DNA of 60,741 nucleotides from Syncephalastrum monosporum B8922 (GCA_000697355.1 JNEN01000840.1:1-60741); one strand, 5' to 3'; counted from the stretch's first letter, positions 9,471 through 22,317 are shown. The notes: generated by a model not told the origin, from the sequence alone. A program made the numbers and translations.

Positions 9471-12400
9471 ATGTCCTTTGATCGTTCACCTCAGAGGCAA
9501 CAGGAACCATCTGATCTACCTCCGTCCACCTCTCCTTCCCATAATGACCATCGTCTGCCGCCCGCTTCGTCCTTTGGCTTACGGCCTCTGTCTGGCCCTG
9601 CGCCTGCCTCAGCTCCCGTAGCCGCACCGACCACGACAGCTGCACCCGTCAAAATGGAAGAACGCGATGGGCCATCTTCGACCAGCGCGGGCGGATCTCA
9701 CTACGGTGGGCCCTCGCTTCCGCCTCCGTCTGCGATGCACCCGCATCAACACAACCACCACCCGCATTCGCATTCGCACTCGCACCCGCACCCGCACTAT
9801 CCGGAATATAAGACGGAATATAAGACGGAATATAGCAGGCCGCCCTCCACGACGACGGCTGCCTCGTCGTCTTCGCTTCCCTTCGCGTCTTCGTCTCCCT
9901 CGTCGGCTCCAATCTGGGATTACTCTGAGCGAAACTCGTATGCCCCCGCCGATCAGCAGCCCTTACCCGTAAGTCATCCTGTCAAGTCATCGCCACCCAC
10001 CGCATATACCCATACCCATACACATACACATACATACATATATCGCTTGGATCGCTTTTATTGATTCCTATATTTATTTCGTTTCCTACAGCAATACCAA
10101 GCGAGAGACTATCCACGTGCACACAACCTACCTTCGCTTGCGGCGGATATCTCTCCTGCGCCCTACGCACGGCAGCCTACCACCTCCGCCTTTGATCCTA
10201 TCCGGTCTTCCCAAGCAGCCGAACCCGTAAGTACAATACAAGCAGGAGTGCGACGGTAGATAGAATGAAAAAAGAACACACACACTCACCCTCAGCTGCT
10301 GGATGCAGGTCATTCGACCTAAACCCGAGCCCGTCCATGTCAAGGCCGAACCTGTTCCCATTGCACCTCAGCAGCCAGCGTCCCAACCCCACCCCCAGCC
10401 ACCACAGCAACCACCACAGAGCAGCACTTTCCATGCGGACCGTGCACCGTCAACCGCTTCACCGATCATGTCCATCTCCCAGCTCTTATCTTCAGATACG
10501 CCTTCACAAAATGCACCTCCTCCCGCCTCTCGTCTGCGGTATGCGGAGACCATCGATCATCCCCCTCCACAACCACAAACACAACCACAAACACAACTAC
10601 AGCATCCACCTGCACACATCGCACCCGCACCCGCACCTGCACCCGCGAGTGAAACAGCACCTCCCTCAGCCCCCCCGCCACAGCCTTTCCGGAATGGGAT
10701 CCACAGCCTGTTGAACAACGACGAACCAACCGAAGATGTCTACGAGATGGCCGATTCGGAGTCGGATACGGAGCCTGCGTCCCGCTTGGCGTCCGCCTCT
10801 GTTTCTGCTTCTGCTTCTGCTTCTGCGACGCAGCTTCAGACAAGTCCACCCGCTCCCGCCGCCCCTCGAACTTTTGTACGTCCATCTTCACACATACACG
10901 TCTTTTCGTGTACATGTATCTCTATATCTGTAATGTACGTGTATGCTGACTATACCGCTGATCATAGTTGCCTTCTGTGACCGAACTGAACGGACATGCC
11001 GCTCCGCAAAAGACGCCACACGAGGTATCGAGCGATTATTACCCCAGCCTGCCCGAGCAGAACGGCTATGACCTGAGCGATGATTCGTCCGTCGAAGGCA
11101 ACGAAGACCACCAACGCAAGCCTTTGGTCCGACGGACCCTCGATGATCTGGAGCTGTCAAGCGACGACGAGGACATCTTCACCACCCACCGCGACCAGAT
11201 GGTGCAGTACATGATTCATGTCTACCGCAGGCGCCAACAGGTCATTGATGACTATGAAGAGAAGCGCATGGTAAGTCAACCCCGCGTCATGTCCTCTCCG
11301 TTCTCACTCAAACCCCGCGCTTTTCCCTTTTCCAGCATCGTCACTCGCTGATGAATGACCAGCTGCAGCGGATCTACGAGAAGCGTTATGGCACCGAGTT
11401 TTCCCAGACCAACCAGGAACCCTACTCGGCCACGACCAGCATGCTCTTGCAAGCTGCCAGGGAAGAAAAGGAGCGGTCCAAGAGGAAACAGAAGCGGGCC
11501 AAGCAGCGCCAGCGCAACCAGGGCTACGTCGAAGACGACGACGACGCCGCTACCGATCTGCAGCTCTCGCAAAATTCTTCCAAGGCCCCGCGCAAGATCG
11601 AGGAAGAGCGCCGCCAGATCTGGCTCAACATTGCCCGCAAAGATGTCCCAAGAGTAAGTGTGCATGCCACGCTTCCGCGTCTTCCGCCGTACACTTGGAT
11701 TTATGAACTTTTATTTTTTTTTTGCCGCCTTCCTTTAGATGGCCCGCATCATCTCGCGCGTGCAAGCGACACGCGCAGGTAACTGCAAAAAAGTGGCCCA
11801 GTACTGCCAAAAGGAAGTCAAACGCGCCGCTACCAACGGTGGCCGTCTGACGCGTGATGTGCAGCTCAAGGCCAAGAAGGCGAGCAAGGAGATGCTCGTG
11901 TTTTGGAAGAAGAACGAAAAGGAGGAACGCGAGCTGCGCAAGAAGGCCGAGAAGGAAGCCCTGGAGCGACTGCGCCTGGAGGAGGAGCGCCGCGAGAGCC
12001 AGCGCCAGGCGCGCAAGCTCAACTTCCTTATCACCCAGACCGAACTCTACAGTCATTTCATTGGACGCAAGATCAAGCAAGGCGAAGGCGACGACGACGA
12101 GGCCGCTATGCCCGAGCCCTCACCTGCCGGTCCAGACCAGGTGTCGGAAGACGCCGACATTGATCTCGAGGAGAACGGCGGTGAAGAGCATCTGGGTGAG
12201 ATTGATTTCGATGAAGGTAAGAAACAAAAGCACGATGCGGGAGAGGGTATCTCACTCTGTGTTAGATGACGATGAGAAACTGCGTGAGCAGGCGCGCCGC
12301 GGTGCGCAGAATGCCTTGGCTAAACAACGCGAGCGGACGCGTGTCTTTGATGAAGGTGCGCGCGAACGGCGCGCTGCCGCCGAGTCGTCTGACATTTCCA

Positions 12401-15400
12401 TGAACGCCGCCCAACGTAAGTCCAGCTGTGTGGATGTCTTGGTCCCTTGTACTTATCTCATTTACGACTTTGGAATCAGTGGATACGATGAACTTTCAGG
12501 ATCCGTCCAGCATGGGCACGGAAGAGATCAAGCAGCCGACGATGCTCATGTGCCAGCTCAAGACCTATCAGCTCAAGGGTCTCAACTGGCTCGCCAATTT
12601 GTACGAGCAAGGCATCAACGGTATCCTCGCCGATGAGATGGGTCTCGGCAAGACCGTCCAATCCATCTCGCTCATGGCGTACCTCGCCGAGGTCCACAAT
12701 ATCTGGGGCCCCTTCCTTGTCATTGCTCCCTCTTCGACCTTGCACAATTGGCAGCAGGAAATCTCCAAGTTTGTACCCTCCTTCCGAGTAAGTGTCTGAG
12801 TGGGTTTTTTAAGAGGGCCTTAATTTTGACATCTCTTTCCCTTTCTTTTTTATTTCAGGCTCTGCCGTATTGGGGTAATCCAAAGGACAGAAAGGTGCTC
12901 CGCCAGTTTTGGAATCGCAAGCAGCTCTATGGCCGCGACGCGCCTTTCCATGTCGTGATCACGAGCTACCAGCTCGTCTTGACGGACGTGAGCTATTTCC
13001 AGCGCGTCAAGTGGCAGTACATGGTGCTTGATGAAGCCCAGGCCATCAAGAGCTCGTCGAGTGCACGCTGGAAACAATTGCTGGGTTTCCATTGCCGTAA
13101 CCGTCTCTTGCTCACCGGTACCCCCATCCAGAACAGCATGCAAGGTAAGTCATGGGACATCACACATGGACGTCCGGTACTAACCCGGCCCTAGAACTGT
13201 GGGCGCTGCTCCATTTCATCATGCCCACGTTGTTTGACTCGCACGAGGAGTTCAGCGAGTGGTTCTCCAAGGACATTGAAAGTCATGCCGAAAACAAGGG
13301 CACGCTGAACGAGCACCAGCTCCGGCGATTGCACATGATCCTGAAGCCATTCATGTTGCGGCGTATCAAGCGAAATGTGCAGCACGAATTGGGTGAAAAG
13401 GTAACTAGCAAAAAACAGAGCCTCGGTCATGGGTTGACACGCCTTTGTTTCTAGATCGAGGTTGAAGTCTTCTGTGATCTGACCGCGCGTCAGCGTGCTT
13501 TATACCGCGGTCTGAAAGAGAAGATCTCTGTTTCAGAACTCTTGGAGAAGGCGACTTCTCTTGGCGATACCGAAAGCATGGATAGTTTGATGAACCTTGT
13601 CATGCAATTCCGAAAGGTAAGAAAGGAAAAAAAAATGGACAAAGAAGGCAGGTCATGAGAGTGTGTTTGGTGTTGACACATGTATGCATAGGTTTGCAAC
13701 CATCCCGAATTGTTTGAGCGTGCCGACGTCGAATCTCCCCTTTCCTTTTGCACGTCAAGCGAAACGGGCTCGCTCTCCAAGGAGACGTCGCTCTACTGCC
13801 CTTATTCCTCCCGCAGCCATATAAAGTACCACATCCCCAAGCATCTCTATCGGAACGGCGGCATACTCAACGTCCCTGGGCCCCATTCGAATGCCGGCTT
13901 TACGACGCACTACCTGGATAATCTCATGAACATCTGGAGTACGGATTACATCAAGGAATCCATGTATGAAGAACACAGTAAGTCTGAAAATGTTTTTTTG
14001 AGCGCCATCACATCGTCAGTTGTCTTACATGCACGTGCAGACTCGGCCTTTTCCTTCCTGCGCTTTGCCGACACGAGCCCGCAAGAAGCCAGCGCGCTGG
14101 CCAAACGACCGCTCGTCGCACGCTGGGTGTCGCATCTGGCCCAGCGCGACCAGCGCGCCCGCCGCCGCTTCTTCGAAGACAACAAGGCGTACGCAAGCGC
14201 GCCGGTGCATACCTATGCCAGCATGCTCGTCCGGGAATCCATGCCGGTGCCGACGCCGGGCAGTGCCCTCGAGGAGTTGATGACAGTGGGCGAGCGCACC
14301 GACCACCTCGACGTGCGCGTCGACAAGATTTACATTCCTGCCGCCGAGGCCGTCCCCGTCGATGCGTTCTGCGCCGACCGCTCCTTTGAATCCGACCAGA
14401 CCGAGCAGCTGTTTGATGCAGACGTGCGCGCGTGTCTCTTTGGCCGGCCCCAGTGCGCGACCGTGCCCAAGGAAGCAAGCGACCTGAAGCAGATCGTCCG
14501 GAAGGCGGACGGCCAAGGTCTCTTGCCTATTCCCCGCTCCGGTCAGGGCTATTCTCACCTCCGGGTACCTGGTAAGTCAAGATCGCCTCGCGATAGTATC
14601 TGGGTGGCTCACACGCAGGTTGCCCCTCTTTTTTTTTTTTTTTTTTCTATAGCCATGCGTGATCTTATTCTGGACTCGGGCAAGCTCGCGACACTGGACA
14701 GGTTGCTCGAGAAGCTCAAGACGGAGGGTCACCGCTGCCTTATCTATTTCCAGATGACGCGCATGATTGATTTGATGGAAGAGTACATTGCGTATAAGCA
14801 ATACAAGTACCTCCGCCTCGATGGCTCGTCCAAGATCTCGGACCGCCGCGACATGGTGTCCGACTGGCAGACGCGCCCGGAGATCTTCATCTTCCTGCTC
14901 AGTACGCGTGCAGGTGGTCTGGGTATCAACCTGACCGCGGCCGATACGGTCATCTTTTACGACAGCGACTGGAACCCTACGGTGGATCAGCAGGCGATGG
15001 ACCGTGCCCATCGTCTGGGCCAGACCAAACAGGTCACGGTCTACCGCTTGATTACCAAGGGCACGATTGAGGAGCGGATATTGCAGCGCGCCAAGCAGAA
15101 GGACGAGATCCAAAAGGTCGTGATTTCGGGCGGCGAGTTCAAGCAGGTCGACTTTAAGCCGCGCGAGATTGTGTCTCTGTTGCTGGACGACGAGGAGATG
15201 GACAACAAGCTGCAGCAACAGCTGAAGCGCAAGGCAGACGAGGAGGAGAAGAAGAAGTCCTCCAGACCGGTCAAGCGCAGTAAAAAGAACAACCAGGAAA
15301 CGGTCGACATGGATAAGCTCATGAGCGCAGGCGGCGACGTGCTTCCGGAAGATGTCGAAAACGGAGGGGCCAGCAGTAGCAGTGCTGCCAAACGCAAGGC

Positions 15401-15443
15401 GCGGATCGGTCGACCGCGGACGAACATCTCCTTCACCGGCTAA
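9471..15443 (+). CDS. INO80: INO80 chromatin-remodelling ATPase (SNF2 family)
   Basis: Catalytic subunit of the nuclear INO80 complex, which slides nucleosomes and handles H2A.Z. Fourteen exons: 9471-9968, 10092-10226, 10309-10875, 10968-11270, 11336-11653, 11739-12216, 12266-12415, 12480-12787, 12859-13144, 13195-13400, 13455-13616, 13692-13977, 14041-14571 and 14653-15443. They stay in frame and give about 1672 residues (yeast Ino80 is 1489). Residues 1-400 are a Pro/His/Ser/Gln-rich disordered region. The DBINO domain is encoded in exons 5-6 (from [15 protein letters not shown]). The SNF2 lobe has Walker A DEMGLGKT at about 867 and the INO80-type DEAQ box at about 976. A long insertion (exons 12-13) splits the two lobes, as in INO80. 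The C-lobe has [10 protein letters not shown] and [17 protein letters not shown]. The C-terminus is Lys-rich and nuclear-like. Confidence 0.95.
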
Positions 15444-15707
15444 TCACCGGGCTCATCCACCCCATCATTTTTCTTTCTTTTTCTTCCTTCCGGCCAAGTC
15501 TTCCCTTACATCTAATAAAACTCATTTCACGCTTTCCTTGTACAAAAACCGCACGATGCCATCGCAAAAAGAAACGATACCACAGCATGACAGCAGTAGA
15601 ATAGAAGGGGAATGCTTATGTTCATTGACTTGATATCGACTTCAGTGGAATAAAGTAAGGAGTTATTTACACAGCGTGCTGGCCCCGGGGGAGGGGACGG
15701 GGGGCGA

Positions 15708-17900
15708 TCAGAGCACCGAGTCATTCAAGAGACGCTTTCGATTTGCATAGAAACGACGGATGCTTTTTACTCGCACAATCACGTAGCCGGCAAACTGCGA
15801 GATGGAGAAGAATCAGTATCCCTTTTGCTTCCCTACCTATCTTTTTTTTTTTTTTTTGCATCATTGAATATGGGTTCTCTACCTGTACGCGCTCTAGCCG
15901 CACTTTTTTCTTGCCCAGTTTGGAGAGCTGCTGTTTGAGCGCGACCGTCCCCACCCGCTGCAGAGGACGCACGCCTTGCAGAATCTCGCCATGGGCTCGA
16001 CCGCCGGGCAGATGAGGCGCTGCTGCTGCTGCTGCTGGTGGCGGGGGCGGTGCGAGGCCGCGCGGCGTCTTGGCTGCTGTTTCATACCACAGGTAGCACC
16101 CGGGTGTCACTAAGAAAGCCGCCCTTGTTTGAGCCACGGGTAGATGGACCTGAAACACCTACATCCTGTATCCTCTGTTTGCACCGCAAATGTCTTGACG
16201 TGGAAATCTTCTCCGGTGTAGTACCGCAAGAAGCCTTCGTCGTCCTTGAACACGAGGTTGTCGAGATGGAGCATTTGGAGCTGGTGGTAGGGCATGTCCA
16301 GGATAAGTGAGCCACTGCGCGAGCCATGCACGCCGCAGTGCTCGAGCGTGATATGCGTCAGGCCCGTGCACCGCCGCGAGATGTGATCTAGGATGTTTTG
16401 TGTGAGCGGCGTGCGCTGAATCGTGAGCTCTTTGAGGTTCGGGCGTAAACGCAGGCCGCCGGGTGCGGCGTCGTGGCTCCTCTGTCGGTCTGACTCTGCC
16501 CTTTCGTCGTCACTGTCCATGTCGTCCAGACCACCGTCTGGGCCGTATGCGTGCTGCAGATTGAGACGGACATGGACGACCATGAGCGTCTCGAGTTGGG
16601 GTGCCTTGTCAAGCATGGTGCTGAGGGAGATGTCGTGCATGTCACCCAGCGACAGGTGACGGAGCTGCGGCAGATGGCCGAGCAGGCCAGGGACGTCGAG
16701 CTGGGCGGTGAAGCGCCAGTCGCCGTCGCCGTTGTTCTCGGCATAGAGCGAAAGGGAGGTCAGGGTCTGGCTGAAGAGGAGGACGGCATTGCGGATGGGG
16801 GGGCGCGGGAAGAGCATTTCGTCGTGGATGGCGAGGTGCTGCAAGGGCAGGACGCCGCCGTTGTGGACCATCTGATCAAAGAAGCCGCGGTAGAGTCGCA
16901 TATTGGTCAGATGCAGCGACCGCAGCTCGCGGCAGGATTTGAAGAAGATGGCGTAGGCGCGCGTCCTTGTCTCGTCGCGTTCCTGGCGGAATTGGGCGAC
17001 CTCGGGGAACAAGGTGACCGGCAGAATGTCATTGTCGCGGCGGCCGTCTTCTTCGGGAAACAGGTCGTAGGCGATCTCGGGGGCAAAGCGGCCGCCGAGG
17101 TAGAGCTCCTGGAGACGAGGGTATTTGCGAGCAAAGTAGACGATCCAGGGCAGGTACCCCGAGGCAGACAGGCCGCGGTCGATGTTGAGGCGGATCTTGG
17201 TCAGATGCAGGGCCGGCTCGGTCTCAAAGTCAAAGTTGATCCCGTCGTGCATGGAGAACTCAAAGAGAGTGGCCGTGACCTGGAGGGACTGCAGGCGCGG
17301 ACAGAGCGAGTGGACCATGTCCATGTCGTCCATGCGCCATTCGCCCTTGAGCTTGAGGGTGAGGTGCTCGAGCTGCGGCATCACAGCCAGAAAGACGAGG
17401 TTGCGCACGCCCGAGTAGCATTCGAGCGAGAGGTGGGTCAGGGGCAGGTGGCGGTAGTAAGTGAAGAGGAGCTGCGACATGACACCGCGGTTCGGGGTCA
17501 GTGAAGCCGTGTACCGCTCGGTCGAGTCCTTGTCATAGCTCACGAGACGATCCTCCGTCTTGATAAACTCGAGTGACTCGAGGTTCGGACACAGACTCGG
17601 CAGCTGCTGCATAATCTTGGGCGGTGGGCTGTGCTGCTTGATGGTCAGTCCGCGTACAATTAAGCCGAGTGCCAACGGCTGCAATGGAAACTGCTGTTGC
17701 TTAGCCGACTGTTGCAGCGTCCGGTAAAACTTGTTGCACCGCGACAGACTCATGATGGTCACCGACTTGTAAAAGAGCTGCACAAACACGATGTACCACT
17801 GCCGGCACACAAACAGGCTCGCATACCGATCCTCCGCAGACAAACTCTCGTTTATCAGAATGAGCAGCTCATGGGGTAAATTGCCCGCCGCCGACGCCAT
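15708..17900 (-). CDS. F-box / leucine-rich-repeat-like protein
   Basis: Minus-strand exons 17900-16163, 16109-15883 and 15794-15708 give 683 residues. The N-terminus (NLPHELLILINESLSAEDRYASLFVCRQW) fits an F-box, so the protein is likely a substrate adaptor of an SCF ubiquitin ligase. The rest is a series of irregular leucine-rich repeats (LTHLSLECYSG, LEHLTLKLKGEW, LRSLHLTNMRLY, LKELTIQRTPL, LTHITLEHCGV). The first intron (53 nt, GTAGGT to TTTCTTAG) removes an in-frame stop. After it come a Pro/Ala-rich spacer and a basic C-terminus (KKKVRLERVQ, then FAGYVIVRVKSIRRFY). It is convergent with INO80, with 264 bp between stops. The target is unknown. Such expanded F-box/LRR families are common in Mucoromycota. 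Confidence 0.8.
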
Positions 17901-19050
17901 CGCAAGTATAGAGCTTTTTCTTTAAGGAAACAAGGGCGAGATGAACAAGATGGGGAGGGAGCAGAAGAGAGCTGAGCGCGACAGGAATAGAAAAGGAAAG
18001 AAAATTATATAGAATAAGCAGAAAGGACTCAAACTGTTGTCGTATAGAGAGGGAGCGAGGGAGAGGGAGTAGAATAAACTGCACTGTGTGTGAACCAGGC
18101 CAAGGACGGAGCGAGAATACAAAGAAAAAAAGAATGGGTAAATCATGCAGCCGCTCTGTGCTACCTTCCGCCGTATACGCACAAAAGCATATCCGCACCT
18201 TGTTATTACATCGTCTTCCTATTGTCTTCTACCACTTTATGTCATCAATCAAAGGCATGGCAGCACACCATCTTGTCCTCTTTTGAGATGCCCGATTGTC
18301 TCTTGTTGTCAAAATAACTGGATGGACCTGTACCAAAAATACAGGTAGAATGACAAACTCGTACCTGACAAACACATGTTTCACCCTATGCTACTTGAAC
18401 AATATTATGGCCCAGTGTCGCATTGTGCATCTCTATCAACAGAAAAAATCCTTTCCTAATACTTTCTTAACTTAGCAGATCAACACAGCAAGCACCGTGC
18501 CCGCACTATGCCGGTGCGGTTATTTCGCCTGCTAAATTCGCATTGAGTCTCCTAATGTTCCACAATACATGATTTCATTCTCGCAGTTATGTCCACTATG
18601 ACATTATATTTAACTGTGCTGTGAGGTTCGTAACTCGAATATCAAGCCTCTGGAAAGAGAAAAATAGAGCTCATGGACGGACAGACTAACACTGTCCAGT
18701 TGCCAACGGGGAAAGGCTTTTAAAACGGGATACTAAATGGAAGTCGATTTTGCGGTGACAGGATGATCATTGTAAATGCTTTTCATATAATAGTGTTACT
18801 CTGTAGCGGCTGATAAGTCTCGTTCATCGCTTCTTCTCATTAGAGCGGCTTATACCTCATGCGATTTCATACATCAAATCTTTTCTTTTCTAACGGCAGT
18901 GATTTGAACATCTTCGTGTTGAACGCACAAAGTGCATTGAAATTGAACATTGAGCACAGTACGCGTACAAAGGGACGACACAAGCGAAAAAAAAGAAGGA
19001 AAATTGCCAGCCTTTTCTTCTCTTTATTGTTCTTTATCATTTTTACTATT
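17901..19050. other. AT-rich intergenic DNA
   Basis: No coding frame with gene-like composition or splice signals. It holds the promoter side of the F-box gene. Confidence 0.5.
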
Positions 19051-19054
19051 GCAT

Positions 19055-19380
19055 AAAAAAAAGATTGGGTGCCTCTTAGCCGTCCTACCCGAAGGTAGTC
19101 CGTTGCCCGAGGACCATCGCTTGGAGATGGGCACCCGTCGATCCTCTTCCGCACTTCACTGTTTTTAAAACCATTAAGGCCGATTGGAAGGGGAGCCCAT
19201 CACTGAGCCCTGGCTAGGGGCCTCCGGGCAATCTGAAGATCCGGATAGTGTCCAACCCTGCGTTTCTTTATACAAGCCAGGCTGCGCATGCGGTAGTGCA
19301 ATGCATGAGCTGTCGAAACTTGTCTGCTTCATTGGGTCTGGGGCCTCGCCATCCCCGGGACACCCTCCACAAATTAAATA
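19055..19380 (-). ncRNA. Candidate Pol III-type structured non-coding RNA
   Basis: A GC-rich island of about 300 nt in AT-rich DNA. Read on the minus strand it ends GGCACCCAATC followed by T8 (about 19064-19054), the form of an RNA polymerase III terminator. Near its 3' end is CTACC-TTCG-GGTAG, a five-base-pair stem capped by a cUUCGg tetraloop. GGGTGCC (about 19134-19128) can pair with the terminal GGCACCC (about 19072-19066), and an alternative partner GGGTGTCC lies near the possible 5' end (about 19364). TATTTAA occurs at about 19380-19374. Both strands lack a long gene-like frame. It does not read as a tRNA, 5S, U6, U1 or U2 RNA. RNase P, RNase MRP or SRP RNA are possible but I see no decisive motif. 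The 5' end is uncertain. Confidence 0.4.
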
Positions 19381-19436
19381 AAGAAAAGAAAAGAAAAGCG
19401 AAGAGGAAAAGAAAACGCGTTTATATAGTTTTTTTG

Positions 19437-19519
19437 ACACCTGAGAGTGAAAAAAAGTTACCTGTAGCCAATGAGGTTCCGCGTTGGTGAAAATATTTTT
19501 CACTCTCAGGAGTCAGGTG
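19437..19519. repeat. Inverted repeat, 15-bp arms, possible MITE or hairpin
   Basis: CCTGAGAGTGAAAAA (about 19440-19454) is matched in inverted orientation by TTTTTCACTCTCAGG (about 19496-19510). Outside the arms there are imperfect CACCTG/CAGGTG ends. The spacer is about 41 nt. This could be a tiny MITE or a transcribed hairpin. Confidence 0.5.
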
Positions 19520-21172
19520 AGAATGACGCGTGTGAGTGTGAGTGCTGCGGCAGGTGCTGTGGTGGGCGGATGAAAAGAAAAGAAAAGAAGTGAAGGAGTC
19601 CACTGTGAACAGGAAGAAGTAGACATTGCAATGAATCTATGGCAATCTGAGTATCGGAGAAACCTTGTATCACCGCTCTATTGAGCCTAAAATAAAGCTT
19701 TGACTTGTTACGCGCCGTGCAATACAAACAGACTCTACAGCGAAAAAAAAAGGCAATATGCAACGCTTTTTAAATGTACAGGCTATTGTATTTACTGCAA
19801 GCTCTTGAAGTAGCTCCAGTTTTCTGTATAGCTTTATTATGGTCTATTCAACAATGCGGGGATCAAGGGTGGTCCGTGCCTTGCACTACATAAAGTCATA
19901 CAAGCTGACGCTCCAATTATACAGGTCTTTTTCGTTATCATAAGAGGCGTGTCATACACATTAGTTTCATTGTAAATATGGATGCATGTAAGTCTACATA
20001 AAAACAACACGAATAAGGTATGACGAGCACTTTATTCATTTTTACTGTTTTAGCGTCAATTCTTGTGCAGGCGGAACGGGCAGGATAGAGAATAGCTTAT
20101 TTGAGGTCTACCGATAAGCAAGTTTATTGTACTGCGCATCGGCAGCCGTGTTGACAGGCACCCGTACAAAACTTAAGAGTGAGAATGTTGAGGTTAAGCT
20201 ATTAAACACGTCTTCACCGAATCACGCAATCAAGCAAGTCGGTCGCCTTCCACCGGCACTGTCAGCTGTCATCGGACGGTCAGGCCGATCTTTTAGCTTA
20301 GTGCATGCTCATATGCAAGTTAGGTTGTCAATGAAGCCGTTTACAGTGGCGAAGGGCTATTTCGAATCCTGTTTAAGAACGAAGATGTCATTCGCAGAAA
20401 CAAACTTTGACGGAAGGATACCGACCAAGCTGCCAAGTAGCGAGCCGATCCCGGTACAAAGCAAGCCAGCTATTGCGTGACACTTATTTGTCATTGGGCA
20501 AAGTTCGACGAGCCTAGATCGCTTCTGCCGTCCCTCGTGGACAAGAAGCAATGAAGCACATTTGTTTTTTTCTGTCGTGTTTCTCCTGTGTCTCGTTAAT
20601 CTACTACTGCCGACCTCTATCTGGCCACTTTCAACCATCCTCTGTTGACTCTGGAGATGTACAAACATCACTCGACACACAACGCGGCCCCAATTCGAGT
20701 GCAACTCGTAATATCGTGATGCAGCACAGCACACCATACAGATTATGCTCCACAGAACGTCACTCAAGATCTCAATGAGGCTCAGGATATCGATGCATTC
20801 ACCTTGTACTGCGAGTTAATGTCATCTCAAAGCATAGTTCAAGGACTGCAGGTGAGCAAACTAGAATAATATAACTTTGATCAACCTCTTTGGCTTCGTC
20901 CCCCATCGCTTGGGACGGCTTAGTACAAATTAGACTGTAGCTGACATATAGATTAAAGGCATACACTAACAGCATCGATCGCATTTAATGAGGTGCCCAG
21001 CGCTATTGCACCCATTGGCTGCTTGTCGACGTGGTTTATTGTGTCAAATTTACAGATGCAGAGTGTATAAAAAAGCCACAAAGGGGGCCGCGTGAATTAT
21101 GCTGAAATCTGGCAACGCTCCGCAATAAAGAGGCAGAGAGACTTTATTCCCCAATAATATAAGATATAAACC
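19520..21172. other. Gene-poor region upstream of the Pol III subunit gene
   Basis: Only open frames without gene-like composition: 20127-20480 on plus and 20357-20767 on minus overlap each other and neither shows a recognisable domain. I see no supported gene. Confidence 0.4.
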
Positions 21173-21932
21173 ATGTCAAGAGGTGGATTCCGTGGCGGAC
21201 GTGGCGGCGGCGGTCCTCAAAGTGGTGCAATGCAACTCGTGTCTTTCGACCTGCTGAAGGATCTGGGTTCAGGCAGCTTGTTCAATGTCCAGACCGCCCT
21301 GTTCCCTGTAAGCACTGACAATCTGAATAGATCATGCCTGGCTGACAACGTTTCATCTCACCTGTTAGCCCGCGGATGTACCCATGCCACGCAAACCAAC
21401 CGAGACGGAGTCGCGTGAATGGCAGCTACGAGACGAATGCCTGAAAATGATTCGCACGACGCCCTTCCACTTTGTGCCTCCACCGCCCGCGCCCGACATT
21501 GAGCGCTACTCTGACAAATACAAGCAGAAGAAGGAGAAGCGTGGCCTCAACGACATCTCCACAGACCTCGATTTCTTCCCAGAAGAGTTACAGAGTATTC
21601 TGGATCCTACCAAAGCCAAGAAACGTATGTTCTTCATCGGAATGGGTGTGGAGGAGAGAAAAAGAAAGCTTAATTCTTCGATAGGGAAAGCACGGGTTGC
21701 GGGTGACGACTTGGATCGTATCGGTGCCCTGTTTGACGAAGAAGGCGATGAAAAGGATGAGAAGAAAGGAGACAAGGAAGGCGAGGGCGAAGGCGAAGAA
21801 GAGGCGGAGATCAACATGGAGGACGAAGACGAGGAGGACCTTGTCGACGACAACGACTATGCAGAGAACTACTTCGATAACGGCGAAGGCGACGATCTCG
21901 ACGATGACGACGGCGAGGGTGAAATATTTTGA
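21173..21932 (+). CDS. RPC31: RNA polymerase III subunit C31 (Rpc7/Rpc31 family)
   Basis: Pol III-specific subunit of the C82-C34-C31 initiation subcomplex. Exons 21173-21307 and 21369-21932 give 232 residues. The N-terminus is Gly/Arg-rich (MSRGGFRGGRGGGG), followed by the LPRKPTE-like PMPRKPTETESREW block. The C-terminal half is strongly acidic, with DYAENYFDNGEGDDLDDDD, the family hallmark. Length and layout match fungal C31 proteins. The start is the first ATG and gives the conserved N-terminus. It is followed on the same strand by the LIM gene. Confidence 0.92.
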
Positions 21933-22317
21933 CGGCGTCCAATGCATGATTCGGGTATTCTCTTTTCTTTGCACATTGGACTCGCCACCACATCTTGTAT
22001 CATATTGCTTTATCATTATAAATCTTACATTCAAAGGGAAACATGCGTCATATGATATCAGCTTTTCCCTTGTTCCTCGCTCTCACCACCGAGAATGGTA
22101 CTTGTTATTGCAACGGCTGCGCGCATGCCTTATTACTATTACCTTGTTGCCAGACTGCTGCTGCGCGATCACCATTGGTGACACTTTCCTATTATGGACT
22201 GTTGTTGACAAGCATAGAGACGGACACATACATAAAAAGAGAAAGATCCAAATCCTTTGGCTCTTCCTGCATCTATTCTCTTCATCATTTTTCGTTTGCA
22301 ACTTTTTATTGATCGCT
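21933..22317. other. Short intergenic region
   Basis: About 385 bp between two plus-strand genes. It probably contains the C31 3' end and the LIM-gene promoter. No other feature. Confidence 0.5.

Noticed and set aside
13946..15436. Long minus-strand frames opposite INO80
   Set aside because: They are antisense shadows of GC-rich exons; the plus strand carries the SNF2 motifs and correct splice sites.
16110..16162. Stop codon ending the F-box protein at 16110
   Set aside because: A 53-nt intron with a good donor and CTTTCTTAG acceptor removes it and joins two further coding exons in frame.
16551..17504. 317-codon plus frame opposite the F-box gene
   Set aside because: Antisense shadow of leucine-rich repeats; no start context or domain.
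19437..19519. U4 snRNA gene
   Set aside because: One 15-nt word matches the U4 5' stem-loop, but the kink-turn partner strand, the U6-pairing stems and a proper Sm site are not in place; the region is better described as an inverted repeat.
20340..20380. tRNA-like A-box (TGGCGAAGGGC) and TTCGAATCC
   Set aside because: The two boxes are only about 12 nt apart and no cloverleaf can be drawn.
20127..20767. Two overlapping open frames of 117 and 136 codons
   Set aside because: Neither shows a domain, splice signals or typical codon bias of this genome.
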